Positions 33,990 through 45,568 of a DNA stretch of 64,000 nucleotides are shown here, piece after piece (position 1 is the stretch's first letter; each line of letters opens with the position of its first letter). The notes under the pieces are model-generated. The model was not told the DNA's origin, did not search any database, and was given only the letters and a program-made list of their open reading frames with translations. The position numbers and the translations under genes were made by a program. Source of the stretch: Dichetophora obliterata (Eukaryota; Arthropoda; Insecta; Diptera; Sciomyzidae); NCBI GenBank assembly GCA_963920525.1, contig OY986435.1:173612327-173676326 (forward strand). The letters run 5' to 3'.

Positions 33990-34311
33990 CATGGCACAAT
34001 AACTGACAAGGTAGACGCGTAGACTGGCTTTTTCTCACGACCGGCGATGGGTAGTTGTCAAAATTAGATGTTTATGCAAATAATCAAAGAAAAGTGAAAA
34101 AATAAGCGACGAATTAAGCATAGCTAGTCAACCGAAACAAACTAAAATCATTTCAATCAACTTCGCGAATAAATTTAATCAATCAAAAATAAGTTAAAAA
34201 TAAGCACATAGCTGGTCAACAGCAGCAAACTACAACATTCTTTAGCTGTTTTTGACAACTACCAATCGCCAAAAAACTGTCACGACTAACTTGTCAAATA
34301 ATTATACCAAG
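33990..34311. mobile_element. hAT-like MITE, CATGGTATAATTATTT family (copy 2)
   Basis: Exact 8-bp duplication GTATATAT on both sides (33982-33989 and 34312-34319). The ends CATGGCACAATAACTGACAA and, reversed, CTTGGTATAATTATTTGACA are degenerate. 322 bp, non-coding. Provides an empty-site reference for two elements nested in copy 1. Confidence 0.9.
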
Positions 34312-34328
34312 GTATATATCATCAAGAG

Positions 34329-35276
34329 CATGGCAGAATAACCAGGTAGGGTAAAGAGATTCACCACACCGACAGCTAATGTCAAAATTTATTTTAGCGA
34401 TGCCACTTTTCAGTATTGTTGATTATTGTGAGACAAATGCTTTGAAGGGAATTTGTACTAGGGTAAATGGAATAAAGTAAGAAAAAAATGTATATTTATG
34501 AAACAAATAAGTTTTTATGTGATTTTAAAGTTTTATTTTCGCTTAATTATTATTGCCCATTATTTTTTGTTTATTTTTTGAATTCTTAATTTCAATATAA
34601 ATATTAGTTTAAAAAAAAACCAAAAACACAAAAGCGCGACTGTTTGAAATAATGAATTTATAGCGAATGGCCCAATCTACCTTATTACATTAGCCAATTC
34701 TAGGACGCTGCTTAAAATTTTGCTTAAAAATAAAAACTTGTACTTCCCCGTTTTCCAGTTTAGTATAAAGAATAATATTTAACAGATTCCGCTCTCAGTG
34801 CGCATAAATGTGCAGCCTACATCACATGTGAAAATACATGCACACAAAAAGACACATACACAACAAACGAAATTAAGCAAACGAATCTAATTGGCTTATT
34901 TTAAAACAAACGAAACACAAAGAAACAGTCAAACTGCTGTAAAAACACATAAAGCAACACCTGTTTATGGAACTTTAAAAACCACGTTCATCAAACATAT
35001 CATTGGGCTACTTAAAACTACCAGACTTTTGGTTTGTAGAGCTTTCATGTAAAACAACAACATTAGTATATAAAAACAGGTTCGTAAAGTGTGGTATTAA
35101 TACTACGGGGTTTTGTAGCCACACTGAAAACCACTCAACTGTGAATACCCTTAATGATTCAATCATGGATTTTTCTTTGAAAATACGGCAGCACTGAATT
35201 TTGTGATTTTGACATGATTTTGACATTAGCTGTCGGTGTGGTGAATCTCTTTACCCTACCTGATTATTCTGCCATG
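34329..35276. mobile_element. TIR element with 60-bp near-perfect ends, CATGGCAGAATAACCAGG
   Basis: Inverted ends from CATGGCAGAATAACCAGGTA through GGGTAAAGAGATTCACCACA to CTAATGTCAAAAT match over about 60 bp with one mismatch, so the element is young. The terminal CATGG resembles the neighbouring MITE family. The flanks ATCAAGAG and CTGCAGCA do not match, so no duplication is seen. A third isolated copy of the first 18 bp lies at 33959. The 950-bp interior has no recognisable ORF. Confidence 0.8.
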
Positions 35277-35546
35277 CTGCAGCAGAAGATTCAAAATATT
35301 TCAGCTACATTGAAAGCAAAGTTGAAAGCAAAGTTGAAAGGCACTGACATAAGTAAATTGAATCGAACTCGTACTGAGTTTTTCAATGCACACTCAACCG
35401 TCTTGCTAATGACGAAGTGTTCAGTTGATGAGCGGCTGAAGGAGAAGATTGAAAACATCAGCCAAATAAAGCAAGAACAAAACAAAACCAAAGGCACAGA
35501 CGATATGGCGAAAACTATGGAAGTTCCGTATTGCACCTATGAATGA
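35277..35546 (+). CDS. Possible unrecognised coding exon
   Basis: After an acceptor-like AAAATATTTCAG (ending 35305) an open frame encodes a highly charged stretch (TLKAKLKAKLKGTDISK, then VDERLKEKIENISQIKQEQN) ending VPYCTYE at 35546. A likely 3' flank follows. KLKAKLK is an internal duplication. The upstream part of the longer frame runs into the TIR of the 34329 element, so a complete protein is not present. Codon composition is more gene-like than nearby frames. No family recognised; may be a decayed gene or part of an unidentified transposon. Confidence 0.3.
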   Translation: MQQKIQNISATLKAKLKAKLKGTDISKLNRTRTEFFNAHSTVLLMTKCSVDERLKEKIENISQIKQEQNKTKGTDDMAKTMEVPYCTYE

Positions 35547-35801
35547 GATAAAAAGTTAACAACAAATTGTCACAACTTTTACAGCATTTATTTAGATGTA
35601 TGTGTTCTTTTTTCTGCGATCTCCTTCTCTATGTTGAATGGGTTTTGTTTTGTTATTAGCTTTACGTTGTTGTTGTGCCTTTGTTGTAGCTTCATAGCCG
35701 ATACACATTGATTGCAACAGTCGTTTACCGACAAAACGAAAACTTGCCGTCGGAGAGAAATGTCGCAGTATTCTCGACGACTTGATTATAATGAACGCAA
35801 C

Positions 35802-36117
35802 CATGGTATAATTATTTGACAAGGTAGTAGCGTAGACTGACTTTTTTCTCACGAGCGGCGATGGGTAGTTGTCAAAATTAGCTGTTCATGCAATTAATCA
35901 AAGAAAAAATAAGCAACGACTTAAACATAGCTAGTCAATCGCAGCAAACTAAAAACATTCCAATATACTTCGCGAACAAATTTAATGAATAAAAAAAAAG
36001 TTAAAAATAAGCACAAAGCTAGTCAACAGCAGCAAACTACAACCCCTTTAGCTGTTTTTGACAACTACCAATCGCCAAATAACTGTCAAGGCTACCTTCT
36101 AAAATAATTATACCATG
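35802..36117. mobile_element. hAT-like MITE, CATGGTATAATTATTT family (copy 3)
   Basis: Best-preserved copy: it starts CATGGTATAATTATTTGACA and ends with the inverse ...AAATAATTATACCATG. The exact 8-bp duplication is AACGCAAC (35794-35801 and 36118-36125). 316 bp. The motif AACAGCAGCAAACTACAAC is shared by all three copies. Non-coding. Confidence 0.92.
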
Positions 36118-36330
36118 AACGCAACAGCGACAATCTGTATTTCATACAAAACATAAACAAACTCTGCTATGTTCGCTCTTGTCGTATATCAAATTATAAA
36201 TAGATTGAAGTCTGCGGCAGCAACAATTGTAGTCGTGTTCTCTCTTTGTCGTGCCGTCTTCAAAAAATACATCATCATAAGAAAACATGCATTCCATTTT
36301 TTGACAATTGGCGTTCTTCGCTAGTCGCAG

Positions 36331-36372
36331 TCAACGAGTATATATCAACGAGTATATATCAACGAGTATATA
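36331..36372 (+). repeat. 14-bp tandem repeat, three units
   Basis: Unit TCAACGAGTATATA repeated three times without mismatch, immediately left of the MITE at 36380. Confidence 0.95.
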
Positions 36373-36379
36373 TCTATAA

Positions 36380-36911
36380 TGCCGTGGTTATGCTAGCCAA
36401 ACATGATTGCCGAACATTTTTTGTTGTTATTGTTTCACGTATAAAATGAAGAAATGAACTTTTTCTCATATTCATTTTCTCGCTCTCGGACCGAACATTT
36501 TGATTGCTGATTGAAACGCCAAACATGCCGAACTTTCCAGTGTTGGCTGTAGTCATTTTGTATAATAGCATCAAAAAAGTAGGCAAAAGTATTAAAAAGT
36601 GAAGTTGATTGTGTATTCAAGTAACCCTTAACATAAACAGCTAGCTAGCATGTCAGATATATGCAAACCATTTTGTTTAAGATATTATAATAAAAATTCA
36701 GAGCAAGTAATATCAGTTCGTATATTTTAATTCGTTAATTTTAAGTACAAAAATGCAAATTAGGGTTGTACTTTTTTGTGTTTTGACATACTATTACATA
36801 TAATGCAACTGTGCCACCAATCATAGCATAACCACCAAACAAACATTTCAGCAAAGAGAATAAATTAACAAAAAAGAACACCGAACATGTTTGGCTAGCA
36901 TAACCACGGCA
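36380..36911. mobile_element. MITE with TGCCGTGGTTATGCTAGCC ends, TAA duplication (copy 1)
   Basis: Terminal inverted repeat TGCCGTGGTTATGCTAGCCA, continuing to AACATG (26 bp). TAA on both sides (36377-36379 and 36912-36914) is the TWA target typical of PIF/Harbinger. 532 bp. Copy 2 at 47905-48390 is highly similar but lacks about 45 bp (present here near 36443-36488, CTCATATTCATTTTCTCGCT) and the first five terminal bases. Confidence 0.85.
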
Positions 36912-38699
36912 TAAGAGATTTCACTCGTCGCTCGTTATTTTTTACTCGCCGATATTAGCCATCCATCGACAGGATAGGGTATTTTGATGGGACATTTATT
37001 TTATACCCCTTCAAAAGTGCGAGTTTGTTTACATTTTGTTTTCTATATTTCGATCATTTTGGCTGCGTGCACAAGGGAGCAAAAAGATCGGTATTTTTTA
37101 ATGTGCTTGCCTGTTTCTTCTTATTTGAATATCTGAAGAAATATTGCAAATTTTATGAATGAAAATAAATTTTTACAGCTTCTTATTTGCATGTGCATGG
37201 TTGCCGAGTTTATTTTGTTTCCAGCTGGACATTTTTGTTGTGATTTTGTTGTAGCTATATTTTGGTTGCTGCTGCAGACAAGGATTTTTAGATATTTCAT
37301 TAGCTGAATAGAAAGACAGAATTCTGATTCGGCTAATGTAATAATTATTGGATAATAAAAAAATGTAGCAATAAATAGAATTGCTCTAGCAGTATTTAAT
37401 AAATTTAAAATAAAACAAAGAAATATTGTAGATTTAATTAATGAGAATAAAAATTATATTTGATACAAATTTTACAGGTTATTATATATATGTATGTGTG
37501 TTTTTTTCTTTCATCTTCTTTAGTTTGTTTCTAGCTGGACATTTTCCTTGTAGCAATATTTTGCTTGCTACTTTGGATACTCAACCATAATTTTTAGATA
37601 CTTCATTAGATCAATAAAAAGATGAAATTCTGATGATTCGGCTAATGAAATAATTATTAGTCAGGACTTGAAAAACATTTTTTTAAGTTAAAAATAAAAT
37701 GAACTTGAATTAACAATATACAAAATACTTGAATCAACCAAATTTCTTCAAAATCAAAGAAGAATTTATTGTATAAAGATATTCTCCGACAGACGTTGTC
37801 CTGCCACCGCCTTACTGCCATATATGAATTTTCATGCTAATCGGAAAAAAAACATTTTGTTTTCACCATTTTCAGTATAGTTGCCGAACTACATAACTAC
37901 ATAAAATAAATACATCTACATTAAAATTAAATGTTTTTCATTTATTAATTAAAAAAACTGTAAAACGTTTTCTGCCAAAGTAAAAAGATGGCTTGTATTA
38001 TAAGAAAATAAAAGAATTTTGTATTAAAAAAAATACATTTTTAGAAGTATACTTACCACAGTTCTTCATCACGAACCTTTTATAATTATTTAAGTTGAAA
38101 TACAATTGCCATCAAAGACATATTATGCAATTTATTTTAATGAAGACATTCTTTATTTAAATGAATGTATGTAAACAACTACTACACACAGAAAAGAAAA
38201 CACATAAAATCAAGTAAAAACAACCTCAAATTAAAATTTTTCAGTCATGAAATCCAGCTAAAGTTTTTTCACCTAAATTTAAAGTTTTTAGAACTTAATT
38301 GAAGCGATTTACACACACGTTGCAGTAAATCTTGTTTTAACATTGAAAGCAATTGTTTCAAAATTGTGTCAAGTTAATTTAAGATTGAAACAATCTTACT
38401 TCAGACATAGTATTAAGATGGTTTAACCTTGATTTAAAATCAATACAACCTTAATTTAAAGTTAAACGACGTCAAAATAAGAACGTGAAAATCTTGAAAT
38501 TAAGAATTTTAAATATTATTTTGAGGTATTTTAAATCTTAGTTCAAGTAAAAAGAGCCTTTATTTAAAATGTTGAAATATATATTTTTTTAACAAGAAAC
38601 TTAAAAAAAACGATCGTTTTTTGTTTTTATATATCAATATATTTTAATTCAATTGTTTGCCAAAAATTATACATGTAACGTATAAAAATTGTTTACATT
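36912..38699. other. Non-coding stretch with an internal tandem duplication
   Basis: At 37165-37360 and 37475-37670 blocks sharing AAATTTTACAG, TTTCTAGCTGGACATTTT and ATTCGGCTAATG form a degenerate direct duplication of about 330 bp. A fragment of the GTCCGTGGCAGGAC repeat lies inverted at 37785-37850. No gene recognised. Confidence 0.45.
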
Positions 38700-38719
38700 A
38701 AAAATAACTTACTCACTAC

Positions 38720-38928
38720 ATATATATGTATATATATTTATATATATATATCTGATGAACTGACATAGCGTATCAAGCGAATCTAGCAAACACATACTGA
38801 ATTTTTAGCTTTACCTGCTTGTAGCGTACTCTTTTTCGTATATCTAACTCTGAGTTAAAGGCTTTTTTGTCGATTATATTCAGAATCAGTTTCTCTAATG
38901 ATATATATATGAATATATATACATATAT

Positions 38929-38966
<38 letters not shown>

Positions 38967-38992
38967 GTACATATATATATATATATAATAAT
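38720..38992 (+). repeat. (AT)n microsatellites
   Basis: Alternating AT tracts at 38720-38752 and 38899-38992, broken by ACATATAT-type variants. Confidence 0.95.
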
Positions 38993-40070
38993 AATTATAT
39001 TTAATTATATTCAAATATTCACAAAATTCGACAAAATAATTTTTAAACCATTGCCAACAATTTAATTTAATTTTCGAATACTTTTCTGAACTTATTTTAT
39101 CGCTTTTTAATTCAACATCTGTATTTTATTTCCTTTCCTATTTAAGTCAATATTTTTTGGTATTCTTTTTATTCTGTACTTTTTAAGGATTTATGTAGAT
39201 ATTTAATATTTCGTTAAAAATAAAAGTTTTTAATTTAAAATTAATTTCAGACGTGTTTATATTAAATTAAGCGTCATTAAATGAAAAAAAATCATAAAAG
39301 GTAGAATTTCGGTACCTTCACTCAATGGTCTATAACTTCATTAGTCTGCCATGAATTTTCCTTAAAGTTGCTATTAATGACACTATATCCTGGAAAAAGG
39401 GGAAATGTTTTCAAAAAACCATATCTCAAAAACTTATCCATAGAAAGGCCAAAGTCCATAAGAACAAATTAGTGGCATGTGGATCACAGAATTTTTTTTG
39501 GATTTTAGCGCCTAGTGTAATCAGAATCCCAGAACCAAGGCTGATAGAGAATAGGTATCTCCTGCGACAATTCAAAAACCATTTATTCAAAGAAAAGAAA
39601 AGCTTAACCTAGCTTTTTTTTTTTGAAATAATAAAAAAAAATACTAAAAAGCAGATACGATGAAAGACATGTGACAAAAAAAAGAAAGAGTGTTTTCGTT
39701 TTATATGTACTGGAAAAAATGTATACAGTTTTTGAATCCGAGTCAACGCGAGCATTTTCTAGACGTCAAAATGTTTTCGATCGTTATAAGACCAAGGATT
39801 TTATAAGATTTTATAAGACCAAGCGCCGAGTTACTAAGGTGTGAGTTGGATTTAAGTTTAAGTTTTCATATTCGTTGTATTCATTATTTATGATAGACCA
39901 GAGCTATGGTCTTGCCTAAGGGGTCGTTCATAAACTACGTAACCGATTTTTAGCACCTTCTTAACCCCTCCTCCTCCGTTACATTTCGTAGTGAATTTCA
40001 AAACTCCTTCTCCCCTCCATAAAGTAACGAAACATATGAAATAAAAAATTAATTGATTTAAACATATTAT
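38993..40070. other. AT-rich intergenic stretch
   Basis: No gene. GGGGTCGTTCATAAACTACG (about 39920) resembles termini of dispersed DNA elements seen in many insects, but no inverted partner was found. Confidence 0.35.
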
Positions 40071-40165
40071 ATTATTATGTTGATTTTATATGATTTAAAT
40101 ACAAATTATATATGTTTGATTCTAAAATTCGTATTTAAATCATATAAAATCAACATAATAAATAA
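40071..40165. repeat. Hairpin, ATGTTGATTTTATATGATTT arms
   Basis: Arms 40071-40107 and 40128-40165 are almost perfectly inverted (one or two mismatches) around a 20-nt loop. The sequence outside (ATAACAAGGTCATTTAGAAA) recurs inverted at 58018-58045 where a related but interrupted hairpin lies. Confidence 0.85.
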
Positions 40166-41568
40166 CAAGGTCATTTAGAAAAAACATATTATATTATTTT
40201 ACACAATAGCACTCAGAATTTTCACTAGTATTACTGACTATATAAATAAATATATAAAAAAACTATATTAAAAATATATGGCTATATAAATATAAGGTGC
40301 AATATAAAAAATAGATGCGTCGCTGGACACACGAGAGAAGCGAAGCTTTTTCACAGTTTTATACGTTTCATAATTACCTTACATTATTATTTTACATTAA
40401 TTTTGAATTATTTTGGTAAATGTTGATGAAATGATTGGGTCTTAATATCTAAAATATCAAACGTATATTATATAGATGTAATGTCATCGATATTTCTAGC
40501 AAATATTACATCAATAGTTGTCCTAATCTTGTTGTGCAAATATTTGGATCCATTGTCATTTGCAAATTATATTTATCAAAACAGCATTGTTTAAGGCTAA
40601 GAATTTTTGTGATACTGATTTTTTTATATTTCAAAAGTATAGTCTTTCTGACGTTAAAGTCCATTTATAATAGAAGGTACGTAATGTGATCTAATGTCAG
40701 TTGAGCAGTGCGTTCTTTCACTTTTTGTTTGAAACAATGCTTTCTTATACAAGTGGTTTTAATAAACGTAACATAACGTGACGGGACGTATAAATTCGTG
40801 GATTTTAGATTTCTACGTTACTTTACATTACGTCTTGTCAAAAAGCAACTGAATATTGTATTTTCACTTCTACAGCCGTTTTAGTAGGTGTCGGGCCACT
40901 GTGTTTCGTCTACATTCATTCTCTTTATACGCATTTATCTCGAAACTACTTTTTTCGGCATGGTGTTGTAAAAAAAACAAAAACTATTTAGCCGAATCAT
41001 CTGAAATTTAAATATGCTATTCATAACAACGGTGGCTATCGCTGGAACTACAATCAAAGTTTTATTTAAAAAACATCGTATATTATACACTTAATAACCG
41101 GTAGAAAACAAGCTGTTTTAAGAACTTAATTTTCAAAAGCGCGTCATTCTGTCAGTTTTTCATATCTTTTTTCTAGGGCCAGCCATAGCTGCACTCATAG
41201 TGATTAATAATATTCTAGGTTTTTATTTTTCAGATATATAGAACAGTCAAAATCTACAATATCGCCCATGCCCCATTTCCTTGAGAGCGTCTCATTGACC
41301 GCCATTTTGAACAATATCGACAATTTTTAAATTAAAAAAAATATTTTTTTATGACGAATGAGAGTTACCAATACACCTTAAAAGTTTAAATATCGTTGTT
41401 TAACTTTTTAAAAAAATCCTAAAAATACCTCAAATTTTCGAGCGCTAGACCACCATCCTTGCCTTAAGTGCCTTTGAACATTCATGTCTGAATTCAGAAT
41501 TAAAATCCACCCATTCAATAGAACCTTGCTTTTTCTTTGTTTGGATAGCTAATGCAGAATGCTTTTTA
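40166..41568. other. Intergenic stretch without recognised features
   Basis: AT-rich, with several CGTTA/TAACG dyads. A weak AGCTATGG match between 39905 and the inverse near 41185 could mark an old TIR element, but I could not support it. Confidence 0.3.
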
Positions 41569-42038
41569 CTACGTTTCCATGGAGAGTTGATCCTAGGTGG
41601 GGTTTTCTTCAAGTTGATATAATGGCGTTTCTACCTCGAAAGTGTTTCTATGCACAACATTGAGTCGATTTGGACTTCGGCCATTCTATTCGCCATTTTT
41701 TTTTAAGTATAAATGTGTGCGTTCAGAAGGTGCAAAATTTACGAAACATATTGAGTCTTTGATCAGTATTAGTTTCCGCTACTTTGTGTGCCTGCTGAAT
41801 GGTTTGTTACATTTTATGTCAGCGCAGTGACAAAAATAAAATTAAATAACAAATAATCAATAAAACCTCGTTCAATAGTTGAGCAACTGTTTCATATTCT
41901 GAACGCATCGAATCTAACTCAGTAAAATCTAAGAAGTTTCGTGGAGTTTTGTGGATTTGACGAAATTCAACTCAACTCGCGTTTCCATGGGAAGTTAATC
42001 CCGAGTCAACCTCGACGTAACTCGCCATGGAAACGTAG
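41569..42038. mobile_element. MITE with CTACGTTTCCATGG ends, TA duplication
   Basis: Perfect 14-bp inverted end CTACGTTTCCATGG, extending imperfectly through GAGTT. TA on both sides. Near the right end a second CGTTTCCATGG (about 41979) makes a subterminal hairpin with the terminus. 470 bp. A 62-residue frame inside has no domain. Confidence 0.75.
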
Positions 42039-42194
42039 TATTTGATCGATAATTGTGATCTGCTGCATTATAGCTTCACGCATTCACAATAGAATATCAA
42101 AAAAAGCTAGAACAATCCCTTTAATAAATTCCTGTTATCTACTTCAACATATCTTCAGTTAATATTGAATGAATCACACCATATTTAAAAGTGT

Positions 42195-42400
42195 TGATTT
42201 GGAGTAGTGGTTAGTGTGTAGAGCTCTCAATCAGAAGGCGAGAGATTTCTTTGCAATCCTTACGCTTGCAAAGAAATATTTTTAATTTTATATCTCTTGT
42301 TTGTAATAGACGCAAGTAAAAAAAAACTTCGCTTCAAAAAACAACAACAATTCTAAGAAAAAGGTGTATGGAAAAAAGAGTCGTTTTTCAGATTTTCACT
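42195..42400 (+). mobile_element. Possible tRNA-derived SINE remnant
   Basis: GGAGTAGTGGTTAGTGTGTA resembles a Pol III A box. The following CTCTCAATCAGAAGGCGAGAG could be an anticodon arm. The expected B box is broken (GATTTCTTTGCAATCC). An A-rich, ACAACAACAA-like tail follows at about 42340. No target duplication was identified. Confidence 0.35.
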
Positions 42401-42705
42401 CAAGCAAATCACTAAACGAGACGTAAAAAGCTTCGCTTCAAAAAAAAAAAAATGAAATGTTTGTAAAACACAAAAAGTGTTAGATCAGGAGGAATTGGGA
42501 ATGCCTCCATACATTTTTATTAGCAAATGAATCCTTTATAAGCTTCTTTAATTTATTTCTTTTTAATATTCTTTCTTATCATTCCTGCCAAACCTACAGA
42601 ATAAATTTATCAATTAAAAAAACTGTAGTATGAGGTCGTGTTCTGGGAGTGCTTCTCTAGTAGAAACAAGCAGCGGTTTCTCCGATTTCATAGCATAAAA
42701 CATAC

Positions 42706-43027
42706 CCTCATAGTTGTCTTGAAATGCATTAAGTGACAGTTTTCCAAACAAGAGCACTTCAGCTTGCCATCTCTTGAGCTCTCTAGATTTCGTAGTATCT
42801 CAGTATAGTTCGCCAAGCAATTAAGGCCTTTTACATCACAGATATTCATTGGATGGGAGGAAAGAAACTCCATTCGGCCATAGAAGTGTGGTAGGCAATT
42901 GCATTGACGCAGAGCAAACTGCGCACGACACTCCATTAGGCATAAATTTCTCGTATATGTTCTTGGAAACATGCGTAAATTAGATTCTTCGTTAGTGCGG
43001 CACTGACGTTGCTCGATTGTAGCGTAG
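42706..43027 (-). CDS. Pickpocket (DEG/ENaC) channel, internal exon
   Basis: One exon of an amiloride-sensitive sodium channel of the insect pickpocket family: trimeric plasma-membrane cation channels used in chemosensation, mechanosensation and osmosensation. On the minus strand an acceptor TATATTTACAAACAG precedes 43027. The exon is 322 nt and ends at the consensus donor AGG/GTATGT (42706). The translation covers part of the extracellular cysteine-rich domain: EQRQCRTNEE, then FPRTYTRNLCLMECR, LRQCNCLPHFYG, NICDVKGLNCL and KCSCLENCHLMHF, about ten Cys in the family's spacing. Both transmembrane segments are missing and must lie in other exons, upstream at higher coordinates and downstream at lower ones. 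I did not find them in the neighbouring few kilobases. The frame is intact across the exon. Whether the locus is a live gene with long introns or an isolated remnant is open. Confidence 0.85.
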
Positions 43028-43550
43028 CTGTTTGTAAATATAGTGAAAGGTAAATTATTTCAATTATATGATTTAGGACTTATGCTAAAGTAGAAGTAAA
43101 ATATACCAAATGTTAAAATATGGAAAGTTTATTGCTAAACGGATAACTTGCACTCCCAGAACTTGTGCTGATGACTTTTGACGTTTGAGATATCAAAATG
43201 TTTGTAAAGTTATGCAATAATCTCAATAATTCAGTCAGTTGCTAATTCGGACAAAAATTATTTTAATCATTAAATCATTTTAGTCTGCAAGTTTTTACGG
43301 GAGTCCTTTGTTATTAATTTGAATATAAACTGACAGCTTATGGCGCAACCCTAAATGAAAGTTAATGAAAGTAATAGATTATGTCATACTCTAAAAACTA
43401 TTGACTGAAATTTGCTGCTATAATAGTAGGTGGCAATCGTTTAGCTACAAAAAAACAGTAGTGTAAGTGCCATCACAATTTACTACCATAATAGCTGTAA
43501 CGTAAAAATTTGGGATTACTACTACTTGAACAGAAAAACTCTACAAAATC

Positions 43551-43682
43551 ACTACTATTATGGTAGTAAGATTCAAGGACCGTGTACTAATTTTACTACT
43601 ATTTTTGTAGTAATATTCAATGAAGGTGTGATAATTTTACTACTACTTTTGTAGTAAAATTAATCTAAATTAGAGTAATATT
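43551..43682 (+). repeat. Three 44-bp tandem units, each a TAGTAG hairpin
   Basis: Units start at 43551, 43595 and 43639 with ACTACTATTATGGTAGTAAG, ACTACTATTTTTGTAGTAAT and ACTACTACTTTTGTAGTAAA. Each folds ACTAC with GTAGT. Looser ACTAC/GTAGT pairs continue on both sides (43425-43700). Confidence 0.9.
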
Positions 43683-43832
43683 ATTACTACTTTGTTGCAA
43701 CTATTAACGGCCCTGCTATATATAATTAAAGACTTGTTTGAAAATTTTCAAGCTTTTTTACTGATAAAAGACTTATTAAACAACTTATTAAAAACAATTT
43801 AAAGAACTTATTATTTAAATTTTATAGAGCAA

Positions 43833-45507
43833 ACTAGCTGAAATACCCGGTGTTACTCGAGAGTCATTTATATAAAAATTTTAATATACACTTTTCGATT
43901 AAATGTTTTTGTAAATTTTGGAATTTTGTAAAAACGTGTTAAATTTAAGTTTGAGACCACTTTAATATTATTACTTAAAAAATTTACCAAGCTTTTTTAA
44001 CAAAGAAATAATTTTATCACTGTTTTTTCACAATCAAAAACTGTTTTTTAGTTCTAAACTGAATTTACTGGCTACTGGTTAGCATGCTACTTGCACTTCG
44101 CTAATGTAAATCAAATTTATAAAAATCTTCCTAAAATTTTTAGTAGTTTTTCCAGTTGGAAAATAACAATTGGATTGTATCTAAATTAAAAATTAATATA
44201 AATTGAGTCTGATAGTTGATGCAAATTTCTTAAATCTTCTGAATTCCTATTTTATACGAAAAATTGTACAGTCGTTTTTTAATGTAAATTAACAAAAAGG
44301 TGTAAGTTAAGAAAGCAGTCGCTTTTTAATTTTAATTATAGTATATACAGCAACCTGTAGCAATATTATCGACGTTAACAGATCGACATAAATCCAGCTG
44401 AAAAATCTGCAGGAACAGTGCAAGAAGTGCCATTATGTTATTTGCTGCAAGTTTACGCTGTGTGCGAAAAGAACTAAATTGGATAACAGTTACCTACTTT
44501 TGTAATGAAGTACTTATTTCTAGTTTATAATATTTTCCAGTATACTTTTCAGCATACTTTCGGCTAGTACGCAATTGAACCGAAAAATTTGTTCAATGCA
44601 GCCAAGCTTACAACCATGATTGGAGAATTAAAATGTCAAAATTTCGCTGTCTTTTATATGTCGGTACATTTAATTGGCGTGGAAATTTGACTTTCAACAA
44701 AAAAGTTCAAATAACACATTAAACATGAAAAATTAACTTTTACAGCATTCTTATTCACAGTCATCTTTTCGATGATACAGTAATATATATAGAACATTTA
44801 AAGTATCATTGATAAAGAACTGAGTGACAACGGTGAAACAAAAGTGAGAAAAATGACAAATCACAACAAAACAAATTTAACAGGAGGGGGGGGGGGGGTG
44901 GGGAGGCAAAAAGTAAGTAGATTTACTTACTATAAGGAAGATTTTATTATGTACACCAAAATGTTTATAATTACTCTAGACACACAACTTCATTCTTATA
45001 TAAGAGAATTTTAAAACAAAACTCAGTTTTATTAAAAGTCTGGTATGAAAAAATAGATTTTTAGTCATAACTTTTGATTGGAAAGAGTTATTTCATAACT
45101 TTTGATTGGAAAGAGTTATTGGGGTAATTTTTTCACATAGACCAAACTTTGATTTTCATGTCGTTTTTTTCTCATTCCTAGGTAACGATGTTTTATGAAA
45201 AAGTCGTTGTACTGAAAATTTCTCCAATTTTGAAGATATGTGAGTGTTTTTGATGTCAAAATAACAAAAAATTTTTAAAATTAGATACACAAAAATCTCC
45301 GATGCTAAAAAGTTTTATAATAACAAAATTACCGTTAGTTGAAAAATTTCAGAGGGGGCGTGACAAAAACTAAGTATGTAACATTTTAAGTTGGGATAAA
45401 CTTAATATGTATACCTAGTTTGAGCGAAATCCGTTGAGCCGTTTAGATTTGTATAAAGGCCAAACAAACAAACAAACAAACAGAAAATGAGTTTTATTAC
45501 TATAGAT
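43833..45507 (+). mobile_element. Dispersed element starting ACTAGCTGAAATACCCGG
   Basis: Starts ACTAGCTGAAATACCCGGTG and ends with AAATCCGTTGAGCCGTTTAG, a (CAAA)n run at 45465-45482, and TTTTATTACTATAGATTG. The same start recurs at 53405 and 63682 and the same type of end at 55585-55655. A 28-bp direct duplication (AACTTTTGATTGGAAAGAGT) lies at 45068-45120, and a G-rich run (14 G) at 44885-44898. No conserved ORF. The superfamily is not assigned; Helitron-like is possible. Confidence 0.55.
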
Positions 45508-45568
45508 TGTTTCGAAGAGGAAAAACGATTAATTATTAATTGCAAATTAGCTTTAATTAAAAAAAAGT

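Noticed and set aside
35592..35852. Minus-strand ORF with KAQQQRKANNK
   Set aside because: The C-terminal part is protein-like, but its start lies inside a MITE and no splice or family evidence was found.
38720..38992. Promoter or origin in the AT tract
   Set aside because: Simple (AT)n microsatellite; no gene starts next to it.
39905..41195. Old TIR element with AGCTATGG ends
   Set aside because: Only about eight bases match and there is no flanking duplication.
44883..44906. G-rich run as a telomere or quadruplex element
   Set aside because: A single homopolymer-like run with no repeat; its length may be a sequencing error.
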